Source: Robiginitomaculum sp.
GTDB lineage: Bacteria; Pseudomonadota; Alphaproteobacteria; Caulobacterales; Maricaulaceae
Direction: 5' to 3'
NCBI GenBank assembly: GCA_021776565.1
Contig: JAJFFQ010000070.1
Location: forward strand, 29,734 to 93,733
Length of the DNA: 64,000 nucleotides
The notes beneath the pieces are model-generated. The model was not told the origin of the DNA. It saw only the letters and a list, made by a program, of their open reading frames with translations, and made no database searches. The position numbers were made by a program, and so were the translations under genes. Numbering within the stretch: position 1 is the first letter of the stretch; every line of letters begins with the position of its first letter. This document shows, piece by piece, positions 46,899 through 55,768 of the stretch.

Positions 46899-49313
46899 CT
46901 AATGTGTGCTTAGCGTATCTGTGCCATCATTTTTATCCAGCGACCCGGAAAGCGCAAGTTCATCGTCCTCGTTCCACTCAACCGGCTCCAGCGGTGCTGT
47001 CAGTGCCTTTTCAAGAACCTGAGCCACGGTTTGCACCGGAATAATGTCCAGATTATTTTTTACGTTATCAGGTATTTCTGCCAGGTCTTTGGCATTATCG
47101 GCGGGGATCAGCACGGTTTTGACACCGCCGCGCAAAGCCGCCAGCAATTTTTCTTTTAACCCGCCAATTTCCAGCACGCGACCACGCAGGGTAATCTCGC
47201 CGGTCATGGCAATATCCTTGCGCACCGGAATGCCCGAAAGCACCGAGACAATGGCCAGTGCCATGGCAACCCCGGCCGAGGGGCCATCCTTGGGTGTTGC
47301 GCCTTCGGGAACGTGCACATGGATGTCAGATTTTCTGAACTCATTGGCCTTGATACCAAAATTTGCCGCCCGCGAATGCACATACGAGTTGGCCGCCGAA
47401 ATACTTTCCTTCATCACATCGCGCAAATTTCCGGTTACGGTCATACGTCCGCGTCCCGGCATTTTCACCGCTTCAATAGTCAGCAAATCACCGCCAGTTT
47501 CCGTCCACGCCAAACCGGTGACCACACCGATCTGGTCTTCCTTGTCGGTTTCACCAAAGCTGCATTTGCGCACCCCGGCATAATCGCCAAGATTATTTGA
47601 CGTAACATGAATTGATGTGGCTTTGCCGCTTTCCAGGTCGCGCACACCCTTGCGGGCCAGATTGGCCAGCTCGCGCTCCAGATTACGCACACCGGCTTCG
47701 CGGGTGTAATAGCGAATAAGGTCACGCAAGGCCGCCTCATCCAGGGTGAATTCACCATCCTTCAAGGCGTGGTTTTCAAGCTGTTTGGGGATCAAATGCC
47801 GAATGGAAATTTGAACTTTTTCATCTTCGGTGTAGCCCGGAATACGGATAATTTCCATGCGATCCATTAACGGACGCGGCATGTTCAGCGTGTTGGCAGT
47901 GGTGATGAACATGACATTGGAAAGGTCATAGTCCACTTCCAGATAATGGTCGTTAAAAGTCGAGTTTTGCTCAGGGTCAAGAACCTCAAGAAGGGCTGCC
48001 GCCGGATCGCCGCGATAATCCGCGCCCAGCTTGTCGATCTCATCCAGCAGGAAAAGCGGATTGTTGGATTTGGCCTTTTTCATGGACTGGATAATCCGCC
48101 CCGGCATGGAGCCAATATAAGTGCGCCGATGGCCGCGTATTTCCGCCTCATCGCGCACACCGCCCAGGGACACGCGCACAAAATTGCGCCCTGTTGCCCG
48201 GGCAATTGACTTGCCGAGCGAGGTTTTACCAACCCCGGGCGGGCCAACAAGACACAGGATCGGCCCGCGCAGTTTTTTGGTTCGTGCCTGCACGGCCAAA
48301 TGTTCCAGAATTCGTTCCTTGACCTTTTCCAGGCCATAATGATCCTCATCAAGGATCGTTTCCGCCTTGTTTAATTCAATTTTGGCCCGGCGTTTCTTGC
48401 CCCAAGGGATCGATGTCATCCAGTCAAGATAATTGCGAACCACGGTTGATTCTGCCGACATGGGACTCATCTGTCGAAGCTTTTTCATCTCCGCTTCGGC
48501 TTTCACCCTGGCTTCCTTGGACAGCCTGGTTTTTTTGACCTTTTCGGCCAGTTCGTCGATTTCATCACGGGATTCATCACCATCACCCAATTCGCGCTGA
48601 ATAGCTTTCATCTGCTCGTTCAGATAATACTCACGCTGGGATTTTTCCATCTGACGCTTGACCCGGCGGCGGATTTTTTTCTCCACCTGTAATACGCTGA
48701 TCTCGCCTTCCATAGCGGCAAATGTCATTTCCAGGCGATCAGTAACATCTGCCGTCTCCAGCAGTTTTTGCTTTTCAGGCAATTTGACCGCCAAATGTGC
48801 GGCAATGGTATCGGCCAGCTTACTTGGGTTTTCAATTTCGCTCAACGATGCCACAACATCCGGGGCGATTTTTTTGTTCAGCTTTACATAGTTCTCAAAG
48901 TTTTCGGCAACAGCACGCATCAACGCGCCTGTCTCGGCATTTGGGGCGTCATCACTGGCAAATGAACACGCCTCTGCTTCGAGATAATTTTCCTGTTCGA
49001 CAATCTGGCTGACCGATACCCGCTCAACCCCTTCAACCAGAACTTTCAGTGTGCCATCGGGCAGTTTCAATAGCTGTAACACCTTGGCGATACAACCGAC
49101 TTCATAAAGATCGGTGGCGATTGGATCATCAATTGAAGGCTCATGCTGGGTCAGAAGCAAGATGGTCTTCTCCCCATCCATGACCTGTTCCAGTGCCTTG
49201 ATTGATTTTTCGCGACCAGCAAAAAGCGGTACGATCATGTGCGGGAACACCACAATATCGCGCAAAGGCAAAACCGGCAGGGTCTGGGGGGCATTACTCA
49301 TAAACAAACTCAT
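46899..49313 (-). CDS. lon: Lon ATP-dependent protease
   Basis: Homohexameric AAA+ protease that degrades misfolded and specific regulatory proteins. 804 residues: N-terminal substrate-binding domain (LPVLPLRDIVVFPHMIVPLF from 13), a helical linker, AAA+ module with Walker A GPPGVGKTS near 353 and Walker B PLFLLDEID, then the protease domain with catalytic S679 in PKDGPSAGVAM and K722 in GLKEKLLAAL, the same numbers as in E. coli Lon. The C-terminal tail (about 780-804) is acidic. A candidate heat-shock promoter lies upstream. No clpX or hup gene is adjacent, although hup is 2 kb away. Confidence 0.97.
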   Translation of the reverse strand: MSLFMSNAPQTLPVLPLRDIVVFPHMIVPLFAGREKSIKALEQVMDGEKTILLLTQHEPSIDDPIATDLYEVGCIAKVLQLLKLPDGTLKVLVEGVERVSVSQIVEQENYLEAEACSFASDDAPNAETGALMRAVAENFENYVKLNKKIAPDVVASLSEIENPSKLADTIAAHLAVKLPEKQKLLETADVTDRLEMTFAAMEGEISVLQVEKKIRRRVKRQMEKSQREYYLNEQMKAIQRELGDGDESRDEIDELAEKVKKTRLSKEARVKAEAEMKKLRQMSPMSAESTVVRNYLDWMTSIPWGKKRRAKIELNKAETILDEDHYGLEKVKERILEHLAVQARTKKLRGPILCLVGPPGVGKTSLGKSIARATGRNFVRVSLGGVRDEAEIRGHRRTYIGSMPGRIIQSMKKAKSNNPLFLLDEIDKLGADYRGDPAAALLEVLDPEQNSTFNDHYLEVDYDLSNVMFITTANTLNMPRPLMDRMEIIRIPGYTEDEKVQISIRHLIPKQLENHALKDGEFTLDEAALRDLIRYYTREAGVRNLERELANLARKGVRDLESGKATSIHVTSNNLGDYAGVRKCSFGETDKEDQIGVVTGLAWTETGGDLLTIEAVKMPGRGRMTVTGNLRDVMKESISAANSYVHSRAANFGIKANEFRKSDIHVHVPEGATPKDGPSAGVAMALAIVSVLSGIPVRKDIAMTGEITLRGRVLEIGGLKEKLLAALRGGVKTVLIPADNAKDLAEIPDNVKNNLDIIPVQTVAQVLEKALTAPLEPVEWNEDDELALSGSLDKNDGTDTLSTH

Positions 49314-49393
49314 CTCGTTAAAGCGCCCTGCAGATTAAGGGCAAATATGATTCTGTACCAGTATGACAGATAAAACATAACGGCACCTGAACA

Positions 49394-49423
49394 AAAATGG
49401 CAACGCCCGGCACACGCTTCAAG
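49394..49423 (-). promoter_or_regulatory. lon: Candidate sigma-32 (heat-shock) promoter of lon
   Basis: Minus strand CTTGAA (49423-49418), 15 bp, TGCCATTT, compared with the RpoH consensus CTTGAA-N13-17-CCCCATnT (6 of 8 in the -10). It lies about 80 bp ahead of the lon ATG; lon is a heat-shock gene in many Proteobacteria. Confidence 0.5.
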
Positions 49424-49515
49424 GTTTCAAATTGGTAATGCGCAGTACCCTTGCCAGCATGGCGACCCGTCTTCATCATGTTTTCTAAAATATGCCTAAA
49501 CCTAAGGACGCCATC

Positions 49516-50961
49516 ATGAAATTTTCACAAAATAAATACCGCTCTCTTGTTGCGGTTCTGGGCCTTGCCACCGGTCTTGTTGCCGGCACCGCGCAAGCCA
49601 TCCCTCCTTGCGAAGCCAAGTCCTGCCCCAGTAACTGGGTGGGCATGAGCCAGGAGCAGGAAATTGAGGTGGAGGCATTTGCCAAAGATTATAAACGTTT
49701 TATCGACAAGGCCCGCACAGAAACCACTACGGTTACCCAAACGGTAAAACTGGCCAGGGCCGCCGGTTTCAAGCCATGGCATCTGGGGGCCAGTGTCAAG
49801 GCTGGTGCCAAATACTATGATGTGAACCGTGATCGTTCAATGACGCTGTTTATTCTGGGCAAGGATGCACTTCAAACCGGTGCGCACATTTCTGCCTCTC
49901 ACATAGACAGCCCCCGGCTGGAGCTAAAAGGGCGGCCCGTTTATGGCAAATCCGGTTTTGCGCTTTTGCAGACGAACTATCATGGTGGTATCAAAAACTA
50001 TCAATGGACAAATATCCCGCTGGCATTGCTCGGCCATGTGGATCGCAAGGATGGCAAGCGTATTCATATTTCTGTGGGTCTGCGCGGCGACGATCCGGTC
50101 TTTATCATACCGGGCCTGTCACCCCATGTGGATGTGAGTTTACGGGGACGTAAAAACCGCGATGTAATCGCCGCCGAAGAACTGGATCCCATTGCCGGAC
50201 ATCGCGAAAAGGATGACAAAAACGGCGCCAAGGCACTGGTAACATCCTATTTGCGCGAAACTTATGACATTGGCCTTGACGATCTGGTGTCTGCGGAACT
50301 GGCCCTGGTGCCGGCCTTTGCACCGCGCGATGTGGGCTTTGATCGTTCACTGATTGCCGCCTATGGGCAGGATGATCGCCTCTCGGCCTATGCCTCCATA
50401 CGGGCCATACTGGAGGCGAAACCGCCACAAAAAACCGCTTTTGTTTTATTGGCCGATAATGAGGAGGTTGGTAATCGCAATAATACCGGCGCTCACTCGA
50501 CTTACTTCTTTGATCTTTACGCTGATTTATTACTGGCCCAGATGGGGGATCGCTATCGCGAACCACACCTTAAACGCGCCCTGAAAGCCAGCAGGGTTAT
50601 CTCCACCGATGTTAACCCCGGCATCAACCCCTTATGGCCATCGGCATGGGAAGGCGGCAATGCCCCGCGCCACAGCCACGGCGTTAATTTGAAAATTTAT
50701 GGCAAGGGCAATAATGCCAATTCTGAATATACCGCCTGGATACGCGCTATGATGGATGATGCGGGTATTCCCTGGCAAACCGCCACCTACAAGGTCGGTC
50801 GAGGTGGCGGCGGCACGCTGGGCGGTGAGCTGTCACGCTATAATATGGATGTGGTCGATTTTGGCGTGCCGGTGCTCTCGATCCACACACCTTATGCCAT
50901 CAGTTCAAAATCTGATCTCTATTGGCTGTACAAGGCTAATGTGGCGTTTATTGAACGGTGA
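49516..50961 (+). CDS. Exported M18 family aminopeptidase
   Basis: Zinc aminopeptidase. 481 residues; start at 49516 (MKFSQNKYRSL) with AAGGA seven bases upstream. M18 motifs: SASHIDSPRLELKGRPVY near 126 (metal His and Asp), VIAAEELDPIAGHR near 220, LLADNEEVGNRNNTGAHSTY near 312 (catalytic and metal Glu), a late PRHSHGVNLKIY near 390 and SIHTPYAISSKSDLYWLYKA at the end. Unusually for this family, which is mostly cytoplasmic, a signal peptide precedes it (RSLVAVLGLATGLVAGTAQA, then CEAKSC). It probably works on peptides in the periplasm, as the exported S9 peptidase 2.7 kb away may. Confidence 0.9.
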   Translation: MKFSQNKYRSLVAVLGLATGLVAGTAQAIPPCEAKSCPSNWVGMSQEQEIEVEAFAKDYKRFIDKARTETTTVTQTVKLARAAGFKPWHLGASVKAGAKYYDVNRDRSMTLFILGKDALQTGAHISASHIDSPRLELKGRPVYGKSGFALLQTNYHGGIKNYQWTNIPLALLGHVDRKDGKRIHISVGLRGDDPVFIIPGLSPHVDVSLRGRKNRDVIAAEELDPIAGHREKDDKNGAKALVTSYLRETYDIGLDDLVSAELALVPAFAPRDVGFDRSLIAAYGQDDRLSAYASIRAILEAKPPQKTAFVLLADNEEVGNRNNTGAHSTYFFDLYADLLLAQMGDRYREPHLKRALKASRVISTDVNPGINPLWPSAWEGGNAPRHSHGVNLKIYGKGNNANSEYTAWIRAMMDDAGIPWQTATYKVGRGGGGTLGGELSRYNMDVVDFGVPVLSIHTPYAISSKSDLYWLYKANVAFIER

Positions 50962-51010
50962 GTCCGGTTAGGTAGGTTGGGGGTGTGGTGCATCAGAAAC
51001 CACCCACATG

Positions 51011-51089
51011 CTGTCATCACCCGGTTTATCCGGGTGATCCAGTTTTCACCTCTCATCTGGATTGCCCGAACGAGTCGGGTAATGACACG
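51011..51089. repeat. Palindromic element after the M18 gene
   Basis: CTGTCATCACCCGG-TTTAT-CCGGGTGATCCAG, spacer, CTGGATTGCCCGA-ACGAG-TCGGGTAATGAC. Left stem changed to ACCCGG/CCGGGT relative to the nuo copies, pairing kept. Confidence 0.92.
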
Positions 51090-51119
51090 GGATAAGGGGG
51101 AAAGAAGATAACCTACCCG

Positions 51120-51629
51120 CTACTGGTAACAATAAACCTGCCCGTCGCCTTGCATAGCAACACGTGAAGCCCCGCTCGGGCACCTGACACAAACATCACC
51201 ACGGGTTAAATGATAGCCATGATAACCTTGCGGGCATTGTTCAAAACAATAACCGCGATGCAGAGTTGAGCCGTAAGAGCAACCGTCAATGGTCTGCCCA
51301 TCATACAGCCAGACCATCCAGTCGGCGCGATATACGCCCGATGGGCTTGAGTTGTTATTGGAAGATGAGTTGTTGCCTGACGAACACCATTTTTCACGAC
51401 CTCTATCCCAATCATATCTTTCGTCTGAAATTCCCGCGTTCCAGGCGTCCCGTTCATCTATCGTTGTGCAACCATCTTCAATTCGTCTGCTACTGGTTGG
51501 TTCATCATCACTCCAGGCCAACTTTCCGGCTCCCAAGCACCTGCATTTTGAATCTGCCAATGCCTGCGTCGGTAAAATGAAAAATAATACGAACATTGCT
51601 GCTAACAAAAATAGATATGGATTTCTCAT
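51120..51629 (-). CDS. Secreted cysteine-rich protein of unknown function
   Basis: 169 residues; ATG at 51629 with GGAG seven bases upstream (17 earlier in-frame codons ignored). Signal peptide to about 25 (FLLAAMFVLFFILPTQALA). The mature protein has 10 cysteines, probably in disulfides, a central Ser/Asn-rich stretch (NNSSSNNNSSPSG, a likely linker, about 87-99) and a C-terminal part with closely spaced Cys pairs (YCFEQCPQGYHGYH, VCVRCPSGASR) reminiscent of EGF-like modules. No family recognised. Single gene between a repeat element and another unknown gene on the same strand. Confidence 0.75.
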   Translation of the reverse strand: MRNPYLFLLAAMFVLFFILPTQALADSKCRCLGAGKLAWSDDEPTSSRRIEDGCTTIDERDAWNAGISDERYDWDRGREKWCSSGNNSSSNNNSSPSGVYRADWMVWLYDGQTIDGCSYGSTLHRGYCFEQCPQGYHGYHLTRGDVCVRCPSGASRVAMQGDGQVYCYQ

Positions 51630-51761
51630 AATCTTTCTCCATGGTTTGTCCCTGCCCATAATCTGCCATAGAATGAACAATCAAAACAAGATATTGAATG
51701 TGCGGCAAATTGGTCACTTCACTGAACAACATAACATAATTCTGGGTCGATGGGCATGACC

Positions 51762-52295
51762 CTAGAAAAATGTATCTTTAACAAACCCGAGAATACCCCA
51801 AAACAAGAACCACAGGATAATTAAAACAAACAAGCCAAAAAACCCTTTGACAAATCCAAAGCTGTCCAGCCAGGTAATTCCCTTTTGGATGGGGTCAGAC
51901 GGGCCAGAATATGTATTGGTTTTTTCTTGTTCATCGGGTTCGCGAACGCCCGTTATCGGGTAACGACCGCGTTTTACAGCCTCAAGAATAGGTACGGCAA
52001 AAAAGAGAACAGACAAAACAGCAAGAACAATCAGCTCAGTATTGGAAAAACCTTTTCCTAACCACATAATAAAAGCGATAACGCCGATAACGATAATGGC
52101 GCCCGCAAAATTGACACCGCCGGAACCACCCGATGCCAAAGTGACTTCATGGTCACAATCAGGACAAGCAAAAATACTTTCTGTACTAAACCCGCTCAGT
52201 TTGCGACTGGTTGAAATCATTTTGGTGTTGCCGCATTTGTGACAGCGCCGGGTTTGCAGGTCGGGAGCAAGTTTTTCATTATCTGTATTTGTCAT
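51762..52295 (-). CDS. Zinc-ribbon membrane protein of unknown function
   Basis: 177 residues; ATG at 52295 is preferred over a TTG six codons earlier. N-terminal zinc ribbon CHKCGNTK (near 18-25) and CPDCDHE (near 44-50), then three hydrophobic segments (about 60-79, 86-104, and 146-170, the last FFGLFVLIILWFLFWGILGF). Such zinc-ribbon plus membrane-helix proteins are widespread and mostly uncharacterised. 132 bp separate it from the secreted cysteine-rich gene downstream. Confidence 0.7.
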   Translation of the reverse strand: MTNTDNEKLAPDLQTRRCHKCGNTKMISTSRKLSGFSTESIFACPDCDHEVTLASGGSGGVNFAGAIIVIGVIAFIMWLGKGFSNTELIVLAVLSVLFFAVPILEAVKRGRYPITGVREPDEQEKTNTYSGPSDPIQKGITWLDSFGFVKGFFGLFVLIILWFLFWGILGFVKDTFF

Positions 52296-52349
52296 ATCTG
52301 TTTCCCGATCCAACAGGCCAACATTACACTATTGAAAAATGGGCAAGAG

Positions 52350-52393
52350 CACAATCATACCCCATTATCGCCCCTGGTTAGATAAATTTGGAA
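52350..52393 (+). repeat. Dispersed ~45-bp repeat, copy B (most diverged)
   Basis: CAATCATACCCCATTATCGC, CCCTGGTTAGATAAATTTGG. Aligns with copy C (63869-63914), sharing AATCATAC and CCyGGTTrGATAArTTTGG. Confidence 0.45.
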
Positions 52394-52478
52394 CCTTTCT
52401 GCCAAAACAAACTTCCAATACAGCGTTATTCCGACACAATTCTTTTGACCCGCGAGGGTGTGCTGTTTATGACGGCGT

Positions 52479-53651
52479 ATGGAAAAGCCTGCGTCCACAA
52501 TGCCGCCGATCCGTGTTCCCTTTTGTCGGCCAGACTATGGGCAACGCGAACGCCTCGCCTTTGAGGACGCCATTGCCGGGGGACGGCTGGAAGGTGGCGG
52601 CCCACAAACTCAGGCCTGCGAAGAGCTATTGCAAACAGGAACTGGTGCAGAGCGTGTGCTTATCACCCCCTCATGCACCGCAGCACTGGAAATGATGGCG
52701 CTGGCCCTGGAACTGGGGTCAGGTCATGAGGTGATCGTGCCTGCGTTCACTTTTGTATCCACGGCAAACGCCTTTGCCTTGCGCGGTGCGACGCCTGTTT
52801 TTGCCGATATTGACCCGCTAACCATGAATTTGGATGTTGAGGCAGCACGCTTGGCCATCACTCCGCGCACCAGAGCCATAATGCTGGTTCACTATGCCGG
52901 TGTTGGTTGTGAGATGGAGGCCTTTTTGGCGTTATGTGCCGAACATGACCTGGTGCTTCTGGAAGATGCTGCCCAAGCGGTCGGGGCACGCTGGAACGAC
53001 AAGGCATTGGGCAGCTTTGGTGCCATGGGTGCCTTGAGTTTTCATCACACAAAAAACGTAACCTGCGGTGAAGGCGGTGCTTTGCTGGTCAACACGCCGG
53101 ATATGATTAAACCGGCGGAATTTATCCGCGACAAAGGCACAGACCGCGCTGATTTTCTGCGCGGTCACGTTAACAAGTACGAATGGCGGGTGCTGGGTTC
53201 ATCTTATTTGTTAAGCGAGCTGGCCGCCGCCGTGCTTTTGGGACAATTGCAACGGATCAAAGAACTGACCAGCGCCCGGATGCGTATCTGGCGCGAATAT
53301 GACCAGCATTTTGGGCAGATCAATTCCTTGCGCACGCCACACATTCCCAAGGCCGCCACCCATAATGCACATATTTACGGTATTCGTTTTGCCAATCGCG
53401 CCTTGCGTGATGCCTGTGATATTTACATGCGCTCAAAAGGGGTCATGACCGCGCCGCATTATGTACCCCTGCATTTGACCCCGGCTGGCAAGACATTTGG
53501 GCGCGCCTCTGGCGAATTACCCCATACCATAGATGCGACGCAAACACTTCTGCGGCTGCCACTTTATAGCACCATGAGCGATGATGAAATGAAGTTGGTG
53601 ATCGAAACCTTGAAGGATTTTTTGTGTGAAAACGGGCTGGGCGGAGCGTGA
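52479..53651 (+). CDS. wecE: WecE-like sugar aminotransferase (DegT/DnrJ/EryC1/StrS)
   Basis: PLP enzyme that transaminates a nucleotide-linked 4-keto-6-deoxy sugar; the best match is WecE, which makes dTDP-4-amino-4,6-dideoxygalactose. 390 residues. RVPFCRPDYGQRE and GGRLEGGGPQTQACEE open the protein, PSCTAALEMMALAL near 64 binds the phosphate, LLEDAAQAVGARW near 160 holds the PLP-ring Asp, and K192 in SFHHTKNVTCGEGG is the Schiff-base lysine. The ribosome-binding site is weak, so the start (52479 or 52500) is uncertain. The stop overlaps the next gene start (GTGA). First gene of the glycan cluster. Confidence 0.85.
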   Translation: MEKPASTMPPIRVPFCRPDYGQRERLAFEDAIAGGRLEGGGPQTQACEELLQTGTGAERVLITPSCTAALEMMALALELGSGHEVIVPAFTFVSTANAFALRGATPVFADIDPLTMNLDVEAARLAITPRTRAIMLVHYAGVGCEMEAFLALCAEHDLVLLEDAAQAVGARWNDKALGSFGAMGALSFHHTKNVTCGEGGALLVNTPDMIKPAEFIRDKGTDRADFLRGHVNKYEWRVLGSSYLLSELAAAVLLGQLQRIKELTSARMRIWREYDQHFGQINSLRTPHIPKAATHNAHIYGIRFANRALRDACDIYMRSKGVMTAPHYVPLHLTPAGKTFGRASGELPHTIDATQTLLRLPLYSTMSDDEMKLVIETLKDFLCENGLGGA

Positions 53652-55483
53652 AAGCCCCAGACCTCACTCATGCCCCCAACCATTGGCCAAAACTGCTGCT
53701 GAGCGTTGGAATCGGTGCGATTTTTCTGATCCTGCCTGTCAGTGTTTTACTGGTGCTGGATCGTGGTCTGGATGTCTCTGATACGGGTCATTATTACGTC
53801 AGCCTTTATCATTGGGCCGACATAGAAATGATGAGCACACAATTTCCTCTGGTCTGGAAATTGTTGCCTTTGCCAGATAACATTCTGGTCAATCGCCTGA
53901 TGGTGTTCGGACTGCTCATGGGCAGTAGTGTGGCGTTATTTTTACAAGCCGGGCAAAGCACGCTTGGCCAAAAGAATCTCTCACGGGATCAGAACTGGGT
54001 GCTTATCCTTACCGGTGCAGGGGCAAGCACACTTTACTATTATTACTGGCTACCCGACCCATCCTATAACTCAATTGGCCTGATCCTGATGCTGATTGTG
54101 CTGGGGGCCGCCTTTGCCGCAACCCGGATTGAAAATTTGCAGAGCTGGCATTTTCGCAACGCCGCAATCATGGCCGGTTTTGCCGGTTTTGGCCTTGCCG
54201 TTACCCGCCCGGTTACAGCCATTTCGTTAATCGTCATTAGTGCTGGTTTGTTTTTTCTGCTTGCCAAACCATCCTGGCGGCGACTTTCGCAACTGTTGAT
54301 GTTTAGCCTGCTTGGTGCCGCGCTATTTTTTATGTTGGTGCAAGTCTTTATTGAGCCAATAAATATCACACTGGATCGTATGCGTGGCGGCATACAAAAG
54401 CGTGAAGTTTTGGGAATTCACCGGCTAGTGAGCTTGAGTTACACCTATGCCCGCGAAGAAATAGATATTGCACTTGGCACTGCACCATGGGGACTATTGA
54501 TGGCGGGATTTGGCGGCGCACTTGCCGCACCCGGTGTCGCTGAACGGTTTACCAAAACCCTGTGGTTGCGCATGATTGGTGCCATTATCGGTGCATCAGG
54601 GTTGGTCTGGATACAATTGCTGTTCTGGGAACAAACAGGGCAGCTTTCAGTCACCCCCCTTGAACTCATCAGCTATTTTTATCTGAACCTCGGGCTGGTG
54701 GCTATTTTTGTTACGATGCTGGCGGGTTTAGGTACTACAACACCCACGCTGCGAAAACAGTATTGGCGCCTGAGCGGCATTTGCACACTCTTGCTGCTCA
54801 CCACACACAGCTTCTCGGTTTTTGGTACCGGGTTATGGATCACCAATGCCGCCATGGCGGCAGTATTTACGTTTCTTGCCTGCGTTCTTGTCGCCTTGCA
54901 TCTTGCCAAAGGCAGTGGCCAAATATGGTCACTGGCCATGATCGCGGCGTTATTTCTACCGACGTGGGCCGTGCGCACAAATATCATGGAAAACCCTTAC
55001 CGTCTGGAAACATCCCTGGACGCGCAAACCCAGCCAACGCGCATAAATGGTGGGCGCAGCACCATAAAAACGGATCCGGCAACCAAGGAATTCTTTGACC
55101 GCTTAAGTACAATCGCACCCCGTATGGGGTCAGAAGGGAAACGACCAATTCTTATCGATCTTTCCGGGCGTATGCCAATGGTGCAATACCATCTGAACGC
55201 CCGGCCCGCCTATACCGCCTGGTTATTAAGCGCCTATTCCGGCTCAAATGCCTTTCTGACAACCATCATAGAGCGGATGAGCGAGGAAGAACTGGCCCGG
55301 GCATGGATACTTGATGCACCGGATTATGAATATCGTCTCGACCCTGCCCCCATTATCGCAAGAGGGCTGGTACTGGAACGCGATTATGAAGTCGCCACAA
55401 CGGCATTTGCCCCCTATATCAAAACCGATATTGTCATTTTAGCGCCCCGATCCCGCAACAAAACGAACCCAACGGCGGAGTGA
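53648..55483 (+). CDS. Large polytopic membrane protein, glycosyltransferase-like
   Basis: 611 residues, GTG start overlapping the wecE stop. About eleven hydrophobic segments, for example GIGAIFLILPVSVLLVLD at 20-37 and later DPSYNSIGLILMLIVLGAAF; the first loop after helix one has DVSDTGHYY (44-52), an acidic loop of the kind found in GT-C glycosyltransferases that use a lipid-linked sugar. A soluble C-terminal domain (from about 470) follows. It could add a sugar to a lipid-linked or surface glycan. The call is by topology and neighbours only; no named family recognised with confidence. Confidence 0.65.
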   Translation: MKAPDLTHAPNHWPKLLLSVGIGAIFLILPVSVLLVLDRGLDVSDTGHYYVSLYHWADIEMMSTQFPLVWKLLPLPDNILVNRLMVFGLLMGSSVALFLQAGQSTLGQKNLSRDQNWVLILTGAGASTLYYYYWLPDPSYNSIGLILMLIVLGAAFAATRIENLQSWHFRNAAIMAGFAGFGLAVTRPVTAISLIVISAGLFFLLAKPSWRRLSQLLMFSLLGAALFFMLVQVFIEPINITLDRMRGGIQKREVLGIHRLVSLSYTYAREEIDIALGTAPWGLLMAGFGGALAAPGVAERFTKTLWLRMIGAIIGASGLVWIQLLFWEQTGQLSVTPLELISYFYLNLGLVAIFVTMLAGLGTTTPTLRKQYWRLSGICTLLLLTTHSFSVFGTGLWITNAAMAAVFTFLACVLVALHLAKGSGQIWSLAMIAALFLPTWAVRTNIMENPYRLETSLDAQTQPTRINGGRSTIKTDPATKEFFDRLSTIAPRMGSEGKRPILIDLSGRMPMVQYHLNARPAYTAWLLSAYSGSNAFLTTIIERMSEEELARAWILDAPDYEYRLDPAPIIARGLVLERDYEVATTAFAPYIKTDIVILAPRSRNKTNPTAE

Positions 55484-55503
55484 GTAAAGTGTCCCGATTT
55501 CTT

Positions 55504-55768
55504 AGGGTTCAAACTCATCCAAATTGTTTAATTTCATGCTTTTGGAAGGTTTTGAATGGAAGGCAACAAATACAGGGAAGGCTGGTGGCCTTTCCTAGGC
55601 TTGTTGTCGATCAGGCATGACCTGCCAAAAGCACCCAGGGCGAGGCCGGTTTTTTAATTAAATGCGTCGAAACGTCTTGAAAATACACCATATTTCCTGC
55701 ACCCTTTCTCCTGTTTACTCAAAAAACCTGCTCTCGTGAAATGAATAATTTGGATGAGTTTGAACCCT
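55504..55768. mobile_element. MITE-like element with 25-bp terminal inverted repeats
   Basis: Left end AGGGTTCAAACTCATCCAAA-TTGTT (55504-55528), right end the reverse complement with one mismatch (55744-55768; 24 of 25). 265 bp in all, no coding frame. No clear target duplication. The same terminal sequence recurs, shortened, at 23816-23846. It splits the glycan cluster between two genes; its right terminal repeat contains the ATG used by the next gene. Confidence 0.72.
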
